From JBGAJN01 sp044224905 (lineage in GTDB: Bacteria; Verrucomicrobiota; Verrucomicrobiia; Limisphaerales; JBGAJN01): 64,000 nucleotides of DNA. The notes under the pieces are model-generated. The model ran no database searches and was not told the DNA's origin. It saw only the letters and a list, made by a program, of their open reading frames with translations. Made by a program: the position numbers and the translations under genes. Of this stretch, positions 17,195 to 27,342 are shown piece by piece (position 1 is the first letter of the stretch; each line of letters starts with the position of its first letter). Where the stretch lies: positions 496,001 to 560,000 of the forward strand of contig JBGAJN010000004.1 in NCBI GenBank assembly GCA_044224905.1, in the 5' to 3' direction.

Positions 17195-18571
17195 ATGCTC
17201 AAAGTCACCGGTCAGGGTTCCATCACCACCTGCGACGGCGTCACGCGGCGCGACTTCCTCCAAGTCGGCGCGCTGGGCGCGATTGGATTGTCCATGGCGA
17301 AGTATGAGGCGCTCGCCGCGGCAGGCGCAGCCGACAAGTCCAAGGACAAGCGCTCGTGCATCATGATCTTCAACCTTGGCGCGCCCTCGCAGCTCGATCT
17401 GTTCGACATGAAGCCCGATGCGCCGCGCGAAGTGCGTGGTCCGTTCAAGCCGATCAGCACCAAAGGCGACTTCCAGATTTCCGAACTGCTTCCGCTGCAC
17501 GCGAAGCACGCTGACAAGTTCTCGCTCGTCCGCTCGTGCTACCACACCGCCGCCGCCGTGCACGACACCGGGCATCAGATGATGCAGACCGGTCGGCTTT
17601 TCACCGGCGGCATTATTACGCCACACGCAGGCAGCGCGCTGGAGTTTCTCAAGGGCCGCCGCTCGGATCTGCCCGGGCACGTCATTCTGCCCGAACCGAT
17701 GGGCCCGACCGGTGGCAACATGCCGCACGGACAAGACGCCGGCTTCCTCGGCAAGACTTACGATCCGTTCGTGCTCAATGCCGATCCGTCGAAGCCCGAT
17801 TTCAAAGTACCCGACCTCCTGCCGCCGAAGGAAATCGGCGAAGCCCGCCTGCAACGTCGCCGCGAGCTGCGCGACGTCGTCGAAGGCGCAGTGAAGAATT
17901 TCGAAGCGAGCGAATCGGCGAAGCTTATGGATGCGAATTTCGCCGGAGCGTATCGCGTGATGACGAGTCAGAAGGCACGCGAAGCGTTCGATCTCACGAA
18001 GGAACCGCTCAAGGTCCGCGAACGTTACGGCATGAATCGCTTCGGCCAGTGCTGCTTGCTTGCGCGCCGCCTCGTCGAAGCGGGCGTGCGCTTCGTGACG
18101 GTCAACACTTTCATCACCGTTTTCGGCGAGATCACGTGGGACATTCATGGCTCGAAGCCATTCACATCAATCGAAGGCATGCGCGACATTATCTGCCCGA
18201 TGTATGACCAAGGTTACACGGCGTTGCTCGAAGACCTTTTCCAGCGCGGCATGCTCGATGACACGATGGTTTGCAACCTCGCAGAGTTCGGTCGCACGCC
18301 GAAGGTGAATCCCGCTGGCGGCCGCGATCACTGGCCGAACTGCTGGACGATGGGTTTCGCTGGCGGTGGCGTGAAAGGCGGACGCGCGATTGGTAAGTCC
18401 GACGAGATCGGCGCCTACCCCGCCGAGCGTCCGGTAAATCCTGCAACCGTCGTCGCCACAATCTACGAAAGCCTCGGCCTCGACCTCGACACACATCTTC
18501 CTGGCCCGGCTGGCCGCCCGTTCCCGCTCGTGGATTTCGGGACGCAGCCGATCAAGGAACTCTTTGCTTAA
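17195..18571 (+). CDS. DUF1501 family Tat-exported protein
   Basis: 458-residue protein of the DUF1501 group, a sulfatase/alkaline-phosphatase-like fold common in Planctomycetes and Verrucomicrobia. The N-terminus has a twin-arginine signal (TRRDFLQVGALGAIG, residues 17-31). Family landmarks include CIMIFNLGAPSQLDLFDMKPDAP and the C-terminal NLAEFGRTPKVN and GRDHWPNCWT. It is paired with the DUF1549/DUF1553 gene seven bases downstream, the standard arrangement of this poorly understood surface system. Confidence 0.9.
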   Translation: MLKVTGQGSITTCDGVTRRDFLQVGALGAIGLSMAKYEALAAAGAADKSKDKRSCIMIFNLGAPSQLDLFDMKPDAPREVRGPFKPISTKGDFQISELLPLHAKHADKFSLVRSCYHTAAAVHDTGHQMMQTGRLFTGGIITPHAGSALEFLKGRRSDLPGHVILPEPMGPTGGNMPHGQDAGFLGKTYDPFVLNADPSKPDFKVPDLLPPKEIGEARLQRRRELRDVVEGAVKNFEASESAKLMDANFAGAYRVMTSQKAREAFDLTKEPLKVRERYGMNRFGQCCLLARRLVEAGVRFVTVNTFITVFGEITWDIHGSKPFTSIEGMRDIICPMYDQGYTALLEDLFQRGMLDDTMVCNLAEFGRTPKVNPAGGRDHWPNCWTMGFAGGGVKGGRAIGKSDEIGAYPAERPVNPATVVATIYESLGLDLDTHLPGPAGRPFPLVDFGTQPIKELFA

Positions 18572-18578
18572 TTTCCGA

Positions 18579-21044
18579 ATGCGCACGCGAATTGTCCCCC
18601 TGCTCTCCGTCCTGTTTTTCGGCCTCGTCACCGTCGCCTTCGCGAAGGACTCCGTAGTCCTTTTGCCCAAGGAGATCTCCTTCACCGGTCCTGAGGCACG
18701 GCAGAGTTTGCTCGTGCAGAAATTCGACGGCAAACATTTCACCGGGCAGATCACCAACGCTGTCGAGTTCACCAGCAGCGATCCGAAGATTGCCCGCGTC
18801 GAAGGCTCTACAGTGCTCCCTGTCGGCAACGGCTCGGCGACAATCTCGGCCAAGGTAAATGGCCAAAGCGTCTCTACAAAGGTCACGGTCGCGAAGGTGG
18901 ACGCACCGTTTGAATGGAGCTTCCGCAACAACGTCCAGCCCGTCCTCACCAAAGCGAGTTGCAACATGGGCGCGTGCCACGGCGCGGCGGCGGGGCAGAA
19001 TGGTTTTCGCCTTTCGCTCCGCGGCTGGGACGACGATGGCGATCATTCCATTCTCACCCGCGGCGCGATGAGTCGGCGCGTGACGCTTCCCGATCCCGCG
19101 CGCAGCTTGCTTCTGCTCAAGGGCAGCGCGTCCGTACCCCACAAAGGCGGCGAACGTTTTAAAACTGATTCGCTCGAATATCGCGTGTTGCTCGAATGGA
19201 TCGCCGCCGGAGCGCCCGGTCCGCGCAAGGAAGACCCGCGCATCACGCGGCTCGAAGTTTTCCCGCCGCAGGTGCTGGTGAAGCCCGGCGACACGCAGCA
19301 AGTTTCCGTGCGCGCGCATTTCAGCGATGGCCATTCCGAAGACGTCACGCGCTGGTCGAAGTTCAACGTCGCGAACACCGTCGTCGCGAACGTGGACGAC
19401 ACCGGCCGCATCACCGTCGCGGGCCATGGCGAAACCGCCGTCAGCGCGTGGTATCTGAGCCAGCTCGCCATTGTAACGGTCACGTCGCCCTATGCGAACA
19501 AGACCGATCCGCGCATCTTCACCAAGGCTCCCCGCCGCAATTTTATCGACGAGCTGGCGATGGAGAAATTGCAGGAACTCAACCTGCCGCCCTCGCCGCG
19601 CAGTGACGACGGCGATTTTCTCCGCCGCGCTTTTCTCGATACCACGGGCACGCTCCCATCGCCGGACGAAGCGCGCGCGTTCCTCGCCGACAAGTCGCCG
19701 AAGAAACGCGATGCGCTCATCGAGTCATTGCTCGCGCGTCCCGAGTTCGTGGATTACTGGAGCTACAAGTGGAGCGACCTCCTGCTCGTCAACAGCGACA
19801 AGCTGCCGCCCACCGCGATGTGGGCTTACTACAATTGGATCCGCAAAAACGTCGCCGCCAACACGCCGTGGGACAAGTTCGTGCGCGACCTAATCACCGC
19901 CACCGGCAGCACGTTCGACAACGGCGCGGGTAACTTTTTCATTCTCCACGACGAGCCGACGCGCACCGCCGAGACGGTCTCGATGGCGTTCTTGGGCTTC
20001 TCCGTCGCGTGCGCGAAGTGCCACAACCATCCGATGGAGAAGTGGACCAACGACGAGTATTTCGGCTTCGCGAATCTCTTCGCGCGCATCCGCGCCAAGC
20101 GCGGCGTGGCCACGGATGAGCAGGTTATTTTCTCCGCCACCGAAGGCGATCTCGTGCAGCCGCTCACCGGCCGGCCTCAGGCGCCGAAGCCGCTCGACGC
20201 CGAACCGATTTCGCTCACGGCCAAACAAGATCGCCGCGTGCCGTTGGCCAACTGGCTCACATCGCCAAAGAACGTTCCCTTCACCAAGACGATCGTGAAT
20301 CGCGTCTGGGCAAACTTTTTCGGCGTCGGTTTAGTCGAGGCCGTGGACGACATTCGCGTCACGAACCCGGCGAGCAATGAAAAACTGTTCACCGCCGCAG
20401 CTGAATTTCTCGTGAAGAACAAGTTCGACCTCAAAACGCTAATGCGCGCGATTCTGCAGAGTGAGGCGTATCAACGTTCGAGCGTCGCGCTGCCCGAGAA
20501 CAAGGACGACTCGCGCTACTACGCGCGCTTCTATCCGCGCCGCCTCAAGGCCGAGGTGCTGCTCGACGCCTTCTCCGCCGCGACCGCCGTGCCCACCGGC
20601 TTCCGTATCGACGCCCGCAACGCCAATCGCGGCCTCGGCAAAATGTATCCCGAGGGCTTCCGCGCGTTGCAACTACCCGACTCGAACGTCGCTTCGTATT
20701 TCCTGAAATCCTTCGGCCGTCCCGAGCGCGTGAGCACCTGCGAATGCGAGCGCACGAGCGAGCCGAGCATGGCCCAAGCGCTCCACATCGCCAACGGCGA
20801 GACCCTCAATGACAAGCTTGCAAAGAAGGGCAACCGCATCGACCTCTTGCTCGCGAAGAAGCTCCCGAACGATCAACTCGTCGAGGAAACCTACCTCCTG
20901 ACTTTGAATCGCATGCCGACCGCCACCGAGAAATCCACGATGGCCAAAGCCCTCGCCACCGCGCCCGAGAGCGACCGCCGCGCCGCGGTGGAAGACATGT
21001 TCTGGAGCCTGCTGAGCAGCCGCGAATTCCTCTTCAATCATTGA
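18579..21044 (+). CDS. DUF1549/DUF1553 protein with Ig-like domain and haem-type motifs
   Basis: 821-residue exported protein; signal peptide at residues 1-22. A bacterial Ig-like (BIG2) domain spans about 27-105, followed by a region with the unusual haem-like motif C128-x4-C133-H134, a second Ig-like segment near 215-290, DUF1549 (about 310-500, with C478-AK-C481-H482 as a normal CxxCH) and DUF1553 at the C-terminus (SREFLFNH end). Such proteins belong to a planctomycete/verrucomicrobial extracytoplasmic module of unknown chemistry, often linked to polysaccharide or sulfated-glycan use. A TTG at 18564 overlapping the previous gene is the alternative start. Confidence 0.9.
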   Translation: MRTRIVPLLSVLFFGLVTVAFAKDSVVLLPKEISFTGPEARQSLLVQKFDGKHFTGQITNAVEFTSSDPKIARVEGSTVLPVGNGSATISAKVNGQSVSTKVTVAKVDAPFEWSFRNNVQPVLTKASCNMGACHGAAAGQNGFRLSLRGWDDDGDHSILTRGAMSRRVTLPDPARSLLLLKGSASVPHKGGERFKTDSLEYRVLLEWIAAGAPGPRKEDPRITRLEVFPPQVLVKPGDTQQVSVRAHFSDGHSEDVTRWSKFNVANTVVANVDDTGRITVAGHGETAVSAWYLSQLAIVTVTSPYANKTDPRIFTKAPRRNFIDELAMEKLQELNLPPSPRSDDGDFLRRAFLDTTGTLPSPDEARAFLADKSPKKRDALIESLLARPEFVDYWSYKWSDLLLVNSDKLPPTAMWAYYNWIRKNVAANTPWDKFVRDLITATGSTFDNGAGNFFILHDEPTRTAETVSMAFLGFSVACAKCHNHPMEKWTNDEYFGFANLFARIRAKRGVATDEQVIFSATEGDLVQPLTGRPQAPKPLDAEPISLTAKQDRRVPLANWLTSPKNVPFTKTIVNRVWANFFGVGLVEAVDDIRVTNPASNEKLFTAAAEFLVKNKFDLKTLMRAILQSEAYQRSSVALPENKDDSRYYARFYPRRLKAEVLLDAFSAATAVPTGFRIDARNANRGLGKMYPEGFRALQLPDSNVASYFLKSFGRPERVSTCECERTSEPSMAQALHIANGETLNDKLAKKGNRIDLLLAKKLPNDQLVEETYLLTLNRMPTATEKSTMAKALATAPESDRRAAVEDMFWSLLSSREFLFNH

Positions 21045-21048
21045 GCCG

Positions 21049-24000
21049 ATGAGAACCTTCGCTTCTATTTCGTTCGCGTTCGTCGCGTATTTCGCCGGCC
21101 AACTCTTCGCCGCGGAGACGCCGGATTTCGGCAAACACATCGCGCCATTGTTCCAGCAATATTGCCTCGATTGCCACGGCAAGCAGGACCCCGAGGGCGG
21201 ATTGGTGATGGAAGATCACGCGTCGCTCATGAAGGGCGGCGAAACCGGGGCGGCCGTCCTGCCGGGTAAGAGCGCAGATTCGCTGCTCGTGAAATTCCTC
21301 GAGGGCCGCTCGGGCAAGGAGGGGAAGAACCAGTTCATGCCGCCCGGGAAGAAGAAACACTTGGAGCCCGCCGAGATCGCGCTGATCAAAGCGTGGATCG
21401 ATGCCGGCGCGAAAGCTCCCGCCGCCGGCAGCGCGCTGACGCTGAACATTCCCAAGATCGCGCCCAAGGTCGCACCCGCGAAATCCGTGACGTCGCTGGC
21501 GTATTCTACGCAAGCGAAACTCATCGCGGCCGGGCGTTACGGAGAGATCGAGTTGCTCGACTCGGCGACACACAAGGTTCTGCGCACATTGCTCGGCCAC
21601 CGCGGCAACGTCACCGCGCTCGCGTTCTCCACCGATGGCAAGCAACTCTTCGCCGCCGCCGGCGATCCCGGCCTCATCGGTGAGGTTCGCCATTGGAATG
21701 TCGCCGACGGAAAACTCATCCGCTCATGGGACGCGCATTCCGACGCTCTCTACGCGCTCGCACTTTCTCCCGACGGCAAAACGCTAGCCACCGGCAGCTA
21801 CGATCAGCGCATCAAGCTCTGGGACACCGCGACGGGCAAGGAACTCCGCACGCTCAAGGGCCACAACGGCGCCGTCTTCGGTCTCGCGTTTCGCCCCGAT
21901 GGACGCGTGCTCGCGAGCGCCAGCGCCGATCGCACGGTGAAACTTTGGAATCCGGAGAACGGCGCGCGCCTCGATACGTTCTCACAGCCGACCAAGGAAC
22001 TCTTCGCCGTCGCGTTCGCGCCCGATGGCAAGACCGTCGTCGCCGCCGGCGCGGATAATCGCATCCGCCTGTGGTCGGTGACCGACAAGGCGCTCGAGGG
22101 CAGCAACAAGCTTCTCTACACACGCTTCGGCCATGAGGGTTCGATTCTGAAACTCGCCTTCTCCGTCGACGGCAAGACCCTCGTGAGCAGTGCCGCGGAC
22201 AAGACGGTGAAGCTCTGGAATGCCGCCGAGATCACCGAGCGTTCGCAGCTTGAGAAGCAATCCGACTGGGCGCCTGCGCTCACCGTCACAAGCAGCGGCG
22301 CGCTGATCATCGGCCGCCTCGATGGCTCGCTGGGTTACTACGATGCCGCGAGCGGCCAGGCATTAAAGCCAGCCGCGAAGAAGTCGGCGAAGTTGAGGCT
22401 CCTTCCCGCTGCGAATCGCAACGGCGTCTTCGCGCAGCAGAAGGCCGCGAAGAAGGACACCAAAGCCGCGGCTAAAAAAACGGCCGAGAAAAAAGCGGCC
22501 ATGGCCGGCAAGCCGGTGCTCACTCGGCTGGAGCCGCCGGGCACCCAGCGAGGGGTCGCGACCGAGGTGAAACTCATCGGCAAGAACCTCGGCGAGCTCA
22601 CCGGGTTGAAGTTCAGTAACCCGAAGGTGAAGGCGGAGATCGTGAAGCTCGATCCGAAGAAACCCGACGAGGCGCTGGTAAAAATCACTGCCGACGCTTC
22701 CCTGCCGCGCGCCCCAATCGATGCCACCGCCGTCAACGCCAACGGCGAGAGCGAGAAGTTGAAATTCTACGTGGACGATTTACCGCAACACTACTCAGCG
22801 ATGCCGCCGAAAGCCGGCGCGCCCGTGAAGCTCGCGTCGTTACCCATCGGTGTGTGGGGATTTCTCAAAGAATCCGGCGAGCACGACGAATACGAGTTCG
22901 CCGCGAAGGCTGGACAAACGCTCGTGTTCGACCTCGAAGCGCGCCGCATTGCCTCGAAAGCCACCACACCAGCACTGCACTTGCTCGACGCGAGCGGCGC
23001 CGTCGTGGCGAGCAATTACGGCATGGAGAACAACACCGATCCGTTGCTCGCTTTCAAGGTTCAACGCGATGGCCGTTACGTCGTGCGCGTGAGCGAGGTC
23101 ACGCTCGAAGGTTCGGCGGAGCATACTTACCACCTCACGCTCGGCGCACTGCCTTACGTCACGGGATTCTTCCCCATCAGCGCCAGCCCGAATCGTGACA
23201 TCGATGTCACGCTCGCCGGATACAACCTCCCCTCGCCCACCGTGCGCGTGAAAACGGGCGGGGCGGGTAAAACGAAACTGCCACTCGAATCAGCCATCCG
23301 CACTCGCGGCACGCCGGAGCTCATGGTCACCGACGGCGTAGAACTCGTCGAAACGGAGCCGAACGATTCACCGACACAGGCGCAATTGATTCCTGTCCCC
23401 GGCTCTGTGAATGGCCGCCTTCTGAAAGCAAACGAAGCCGACCTGTTCGCCTTCGAAGGAAAGCTCGGACAGCAACTCATCATCGAGACGCTCGCGGCGC
23501 GCGCCGCCTCGCCCGCTGACACGAAGATCGAAGTGCTCGATACAAAAGGTGAGCCGGTCCCGCGGATGCAAATGCAAGCGGTGCGCGATTCGTGGATCAA
23601 TTTCCGCCGGCAGGATGCCAACGCACCGGGCGTCCGGATCGCGAATTGGGAGGAGATGGACCTCAATCAATACGTCTGGTTCAACGGTGACATTGAGCGC
23701 GTCTTCCGTATGCCGCGCGGGCCCGACGCCGACATGATTTTCTTCAGCAACGCCGGCAAACGCCGCGCATGGTTCGACACCACCGCAACCGCCCACGCGC
23801 TGGACGATCCTTGCTACGTCGTCGAACCGCGACCGCTCAACGCGAAGCTCGTGCCCAATGGTCTGCCAGTCTTCACGCTCAACTACTTCAACGACGACGA
23901 CGGCGAACGCGAGCTCGGCGCGGATTCGCGACTACTGTTCACCGCTCCCGCGGACGGAAGATTTCTCGTGCGCGTCACCGATGCGCGCAACGCGGGCGGC

Positions 24001-24783
24001 GAACGTTTCGCCTACCGCCTCACGGTCCGCCCGGCCGTGCCGGATTTCTCCATTACCTTGAACACGATGAACCTCACCGTGCCCGCAGGCGCAGGCGCGA
24101 GCTTCGCCGTAAAGGTCGATCGCATGGATGGTTTCGATGGGCCCATTCGCGTGGATTTTGCGAACTTGCCGAAGGGTTTCACCGCTACCACGCCGGTAGA
24201 TGTTGATCCTGGCCAGCTGGCGGGCGAGGCGACGTTGTTTGCCGACGAAAACGTTAAGGCCGCGATGGAGGATTGGGCCAAAATGAAAATCACTGCGACG
24301 GCGACCATCAAAGGAAAGCTCGTCACGCGTGACGTGAAACCTTTCGCGTCGGTGAAGGTTGGAGCCAAGCCCACCATGCAGCTCGTGATGGAACCGGGCA
24401 GCGAGGAAGTTTTGAAACACGCACCCGTCATCGCGCCCGAGAAGCCGCTCGAGATCACGATCGCGCCGGGAGCGACGGTTCCGGCAATGTTGCGCGTCGT
24501 GCGCGGGGCGGGAAACACGAACCTCATCAACCTCGACATCGACGGCCTGCCGTTTGGCATCATCGTGGACAACATCGGCCTCAACGGCGTGCAGATCCGC
24601 GCTGGCGAAAACGAGCGAGAGATTTTTCTGGCCGCCTCCAAGTGGGTCGAGGAACAGGACGCGCTGTGCTTCGCGGTCACGCAATCGGCTCGCAACGACG
24701 CCGTGAGCGCGCCCGGGACGCAGACGTCATTCCCCGTGCTGGTGAAAGTGCGCAAGTCCGCCACTACGGCCAACGCGAAGTAG
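21049..24783 (+). CDS. Giant exported cytochrome c-type/WD40/PPC-domain protein
   Basis: 1244 residues. A signal peptide (1-22) leads to a planctomycete-type cytochrome c segment with C39-LD-C42-H43. About 140-440 are WD40 repeats (LLGHRGNVTALAFSTDG, LKGHNGAVFGLAFRPDG, VKLWN and similar), forming a propeller. A Lys/Ala-rich linker lies near 461-487, then an IPT-like domain (500-580) and several beta domains resembling bacterial pre-peptidase C-terminal domains. It starts five bases after the DUF1549/1553 gene and should act with it outside the inner membrane as a haem-containing scaffold. Confidence 0.88.
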   Translation: MRTFASISFAFVAYFAGQLFAAETPDFGKHIAPLFQQYCLDCHGKQDPEGGLVMEDHASLMKGGETGAAVLPGKSADSLLVKFLEGRSGKEGKNQFMPPGKKKHLEPAEIALIKAWIDAGAKAPAAGSALTLNIPKIAPKVAPAKSVTSLAYSTQAKLIAAGRYGEIELLDSATHKVLRTLLGHRGNVTALAFSTDGKQLFAAAGDPGLIGEVRHWNVADGKLIRSWDAHSDALYALALSPDGKTLATGSYDQRIKLWDTATGKELRTLKGHNGAVFGLAFRPDGRVLASASADRTVKLWNPENGARLDTFSQPTKELFAVAFAPDGKTVVAAGADNRIRLWSVTDKALEGSNKLLYTRFGHEGSILKLAFSVDGKTLVSSAADKTVKLWNAAEITERSQLEKQSDWAPALTVTSSGALIIGRLDGSLGYYDAASGQALKPAAKKSAKLRLLPAANRNGVFAQQKAAKKDTKAAAKKTAEKKAAMAGKPVLTRLEPPGTQRGVATEVKLIGKNLGELTGLKFSNPKVKAEIVKLDPKKPDEALVKITADASLPRAPIDATAVNANGESEKLKFYVDDLPQHYSAMPPKAGAPVKLASLPIGVWGFLKESGEHDEYEFAAKAGQTLVFDLEARRIASKATTPALHLLDASGAVVASNYGMENNTDPLLAFKVQRDGRYVVRVSEVTLEGSAEHTYHLTLGALPYVTGFFPISASPNRDIDVTLAGYNLPSPTVRVKTGGAGKTKLPLESAIRTRGTPELMVTDGVELVETEPNDSPTQAQLIPVPGSVNGRLLKANEADLFAFEGKLGQQLIIETLAARAASPADTKIEVLDTKGEPVPRMQMQAVRDSWINFRRQDANAPGVRIANWEEMDLNQYVWFNGDIERVFRMPRGPDADMIFFSNAGKRRAWFDTTATAHALDDPCYVVEPRPLNAKLVPNGLPVFTLNYFNDDDGERELGADSRLLFTAPADGRFLVRVTDARNAGGERFAYRLTVRPAVPDFSITLNTMNLTVPAGAGASFAVKVDRMDGFDGPIRVDFANLPKGFTATTPVDVDPGQLAGEATLFADENVKAAMEDWAKMKITATATIKGKLVTRDVKPFASVKVGAKPTMQLVMEPGSEEVLKHAPVIAPEKPLEITIAPGATVPAMLRVVRGAGNTNLINLDIDGLPFGIIVDNIGLNGVQIRAGENEREIFLAASKWVEEQDALCFAVTQSARNDAVSAPGTQTSFPVLVKVRKSATTANAK

Positions 24784-24835
24784 CCGAGGAGGTTTGCGGC
24801 TTTGCTTCCGTCGCGGAACTCGCTAAAGGAAATCC

Positions 24836-25141
24836 ATGCTCATCGTCCACGTCCACGTTCAGGTGAAGCCGGAGTTCATCGAAGCCTTCAAAGCCGCCAC
24901 AGTCGAGAACGCGCGCAACAGCGTGCAGGAGCCGGGCATCGCGCGTTTCGATGTTGTTCAACAGGCGGATGACCCGACGCGTTTCGTGCTCGTCGAGGCT
25001 TATCGCACAGCCGATGCGCCCGCGGCCCACAAAGAAACGAAACACTATGCGACGTGGCGTGACACCGTTGCCCCGATGATGGCCGTGCCGCGGACGAGCG
25101 TGAAGTTCAGCAATGTCTTTCCCGCTGACGCGGGATGGTAA
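24836..25141 (+). CDS. ABM-domain protein, LsrG-like
   Basis: 101-residue antibiotic-biosynthesis-monooxygenase-fold protein, a dimeric ferredoxin-like fold. The pattern [29 protein letters not shown], and [22 protein letters not shown] closely follows LsrG, which isomerises phosphorylated autoinducer-2. A good AAAGGA ribosome site lies just before the ATG. No other lsr genes occur here, so autoinducer turnover is unproven; it may instead be a small aldolase-like or monooxygenase partner of the iron-type dehydrogenase that follows directly. Confidence 0.82.
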   Translation: MLIVHVHVQVKPEFIEAFKAATVENARNSVQEPGIARFDVVQQADDPTRFVLVEAYRTADAPAAHKETKHYATWRDTVAPMMAVPRTSVKFSNVFPADAGW

Positions 25142-25143
25142 AC

Positions 25144-26298
25144 ATGCGCTTCGAATTCGCCACCGCCGGAAGAATCGTTTTCGGCGCCGGATCGCTAAAC
25201 GAGGCGGGCAAAGCGGCGCGTGGATACGGCAATCGCGCGCTCGTCGTAACGGGCAGTAATCCCAAGCGCGCGGAGCGGTTGTTGAAGTTGCTGGCGACGG
25301 AGAGCGTGACGCATCAACTGGTGTCGATCGCCGGGGAGCCAACGATCTCCGCCGTGCTGGCTGCAGCGCAGGTTGCTCGAAAAGAAACGGTGGACGTTGT
25401 CATTGGCTTCGGCGGCGGCAGCGCCCTCGACGCAGCAAAAGCCATCGCGGCCCTCGTAACCAACACGGGCGACATCTTTGATCATCTCGAAGTGATCGGG
25501 CGTGGCCAACCATTGACGCAAGCTCCCCTGCCCAGCATCGCCATTCCGACGACCGCCGGGAGCGGTTCAGAAGTCACCCGCAACGCCGTTCTGCATTCGC
25601 CTGAACACAAGGTGAAAGTCAGCCTGCGCCATCCGCTGATGCTGCCGTGCGTGGCGATCGTCGATCCCGAGCTCACTCTTGATCTGCCTCCTGCTATTAC
25701 CGCGAGCACCGGACTCGACGCGCTCACGCAACTAATCGAGCCTTATGTTTCTTGCCGCGCCAATCCAATGACGGACGCGTTGTGTGTCGAAGGCATCAGG
25801 CGCGCCGCGCGTCCGCTGCAACGCGCATTTGAAAACGGCGACGATCTCGCCGCCCGCGAAGACATGGCTATGGCGAGTCTTTTCGGCGGCATCGCACTCG
25901 CAAACGCCGGCCTCGGGGCCGTGCATGGCTTCGCGGCACCGATTGGTGGAATGTTTCCCGCGCCTCACGGAGCCGTGTGCGCCGCGCTCTTGCCGCACGT
26001 GATGGCAACCAACATCAGTGCTCTACGCGCTCGTGATCCGCAGAGCGAAGTGTTGAAGCGTTTCGACACCGTTGCGCAGTTGATGACGGGAGACGCCGCC
26101 GCGACTGCCGATGAAGGCACGAGATGGGTTCAGAAGCTCGTCGCGACACTCCAGATCTCCAGTTTGCGCCATTTCGGGATTTCCGAGGGAGCGGTGGCGA
26201 CGCTTGTCGAAAAAGCAGCGAAGGCAAGCAGCATGAAGGGGAATCCGATCGCGCTCACGGCTGCGGAGCTTTCGAGCATTCTGACGGCTGCGCTGTGA
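25144..26298 (+). CDS. Iron-type alcohol dehydrogenase/maleylacetate-reductase-like protein
   Basis: 384-residue group III (iron-containing) dehydrogenase. The cofactor loop [13 protein letters not shown] and the motif [10 protein letters not shown] are intact. Metal ligands expected in the family are only partly kept: the Asp in GLDALTQ and the His residues in HGFAAPIGG and PHGAVCAA are present, but the usual His of DALTH is Gln. The start at 25144 fits the family N-terminus MRFEF; an in-frame ATG at 25135, inside the LsrG-like gene, is also possible. Substrate unknown. Confidence 0.87.
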   Translation: MRFEFATAGRIVFGAGSLNEAGKAARGYGNRALVVTGSNPKRAERLLKLLATESVTHQLVSIAGEPTISAVLAAAQVARKETVDVVIGFGGGSALDAAKAIAALVTNTGDIFDHLEVIGRGQPLTQAPLPSIAIPTTAGSGSEVTRNAVLHSPEHKVKVSLRHPLMLPCVAIVDPELTLDLPPAITASTGLDALTQLIEPYVSCRANPMTDALCVEGIRRAARPLQRAFENGDDLAAREDMAMASLFGGIALANAGLGAVHGFAAPIGGMFPAPHGAVCAALLPHVMATNISALRARDPQSEVLKRFDTVAQLMTGDAAATADEGTRWVQKLVATLQISSLRHFGISEGAVATLVEKAAKASSMKGNPIALTAAELSSILTAAL

Positions 26299-26370
26299 TT
26301 CCGAAGGACTCGCCAGCACGAGTCACGACCACGGATAGTCAGAGCCTACTTACGTCGGCTGCTTCCCGAA

Positions 26371-26406
26371 AAGAAAAAAGAGCGGTCTGCTTGCGCAAAC
26401 CGCTCT
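26371..26406 (-). terminator. Intrinsic terminator of the ribosomal/RNAP block
   Basis: On the minus strand an eight-base-pair stem (AGAGCGGT with ACCGCTCT, 26379-26406) with a 12-base loop is followed by a run of U (complement of the A-rich 26371-26379). It lies about 20 bases past the rplW stop, so it ends the long minus-strand operon exactly where rplB would be expected. Confidence 0.85.
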
Positions 26407-26424
26407 CGCGAAGATTGAGTTCGA

Positions 26425-26706
26425 TTAGGTCAGGCTGATCTTGTCGCCGTCTTTCAACGTGACGATGGCCTTTTTCCAATTCGAAGTCGTACCAGCCGAC
26501 GCCGTGCGCTGACGACGGGCTTTACCCCGCACGTTGAGCGTGTTGACGCTGGTGACTTTGACCTTGAAGAGTTCTTGAACCGCTTGGCGGATCTGAATCT
26601 TGTTGGCGCGGCGGTCGGCCACGACAGTGTATTGATTGAACTTCTCGCCCTGGGTCGTGCCCTTTTCCGTCAGGCGGACGGTCTTGATGATTTCGAAAGA
26701 GTTCAT
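26425..26706 (-). CDS. rplW: 50S ribosomal protein L23
   Basis: 93-residue L23, at the polypeptide exit tunnel. The family core KFNQYTVVADRRANKIQIRQAVQELFKVKV is clear at 24-53 and the loop KARRQRTASAGTTSNWKKAIVTL follows. Last gene of the block, three bases after rplD, then a terminator. In most bacteria rplB follows here; it does not in this window. Confidence 0.97.
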   Translation of the reverse strand: MNSFEIIKTVRLTEKGTTQGEKFNQYTVVADRRANKIQIRQAVQELFKVKVTSVNTLNVRGKARRQRTASAGTTSNWKKAIVTLKDGDKISLT

Positions 26707-26709
26707 GGC

Positions 26710-27336
26710 TTACTTCTCGGTGAGACGTTGTTCGAGGGCTTCAAAGCCGCTACGGGTGAACAACAGGTGCTTCGGACGCAGGAGTTGATAAGTGTTCAGG
26801 TCGCTGCTGACGGCGAGTTGGACAGTCGGCACGTTGCGCGCGGCAAGCGTGAGATTCTTGTCCATGCCTGCAGTGACCACCACGGTGGTTCCCTCGAGCT
26901 TCAACGAAGCGAGGACTTTGACGAAGTCCTTGGTCTTCGGGGAGCTGAGCTTGATATCATCAACGACAACAACATCGCCCGCCTTGAGGCGTTCGCTGAG
27001 GGCCTTCGCCACAGCGAGCTGCTTCGTGGAGCGGCTGATGGTCTTCGTGTAATCGCGCGGCTTCGGACCGAACACGACGCCACCACCACGCCAGAGCGGG
27101 GATTGGAAGGAACCAGCACGAGCGCGACCGGTGCCCTTCTGGCGCCACGGCTTCTTGTTGGTGCCGGCGACGTCGCCAGCGGTCTTGGTGCAAGCGGTGC
27201 CCATGCGCTGGGCCGCTTGATAAGCGACGACGGTATCGTGCACCGCTTGGGTGCCGCGGCCGTCTTCGATAATCGGGAACTTGACTTCAAGTTCACCGGC
27301 GCTTTTTCCGGAAATGTTTTTAATCGCGAGCTTCAT
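26710..27336 (-). CDS. rplD: 50S ribosomal protein L4
   Basis: 208-residue L4, a 23S rRNA-binding protein that lines the exit tunnel and in many bacteria also represses the S10 operon. Recognised by the loop [35 protein letters not shown] in the middle of the protein. Six bases separate it from rplC and three from rplW. No S10-type leader is apparent upstream of rpsJ, so L4 feedback cannot be inferred here. Confidence 0.97.
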   Translation of the reverse strand: MKLAIKNISGKSAGELEVKFPIIEDGRGTQAVHDTVVAYQAAQRMGTACTKTAGDVAGTNKKPWRQKGTGRARAGSFQSPLWRGGGVVFGPKPRDYTKTISRSTKQLAVAKALSERLKAGDVVVVDDIKLSSPKTKDFVKVLASLKLEGTTVVVTAGMDKNLTLAARNVPTVQLAVSSDLNTYQLLRPKHLLFTRSGFEALEQRLTEK

Positions 27337-27342
27337 ACGACG

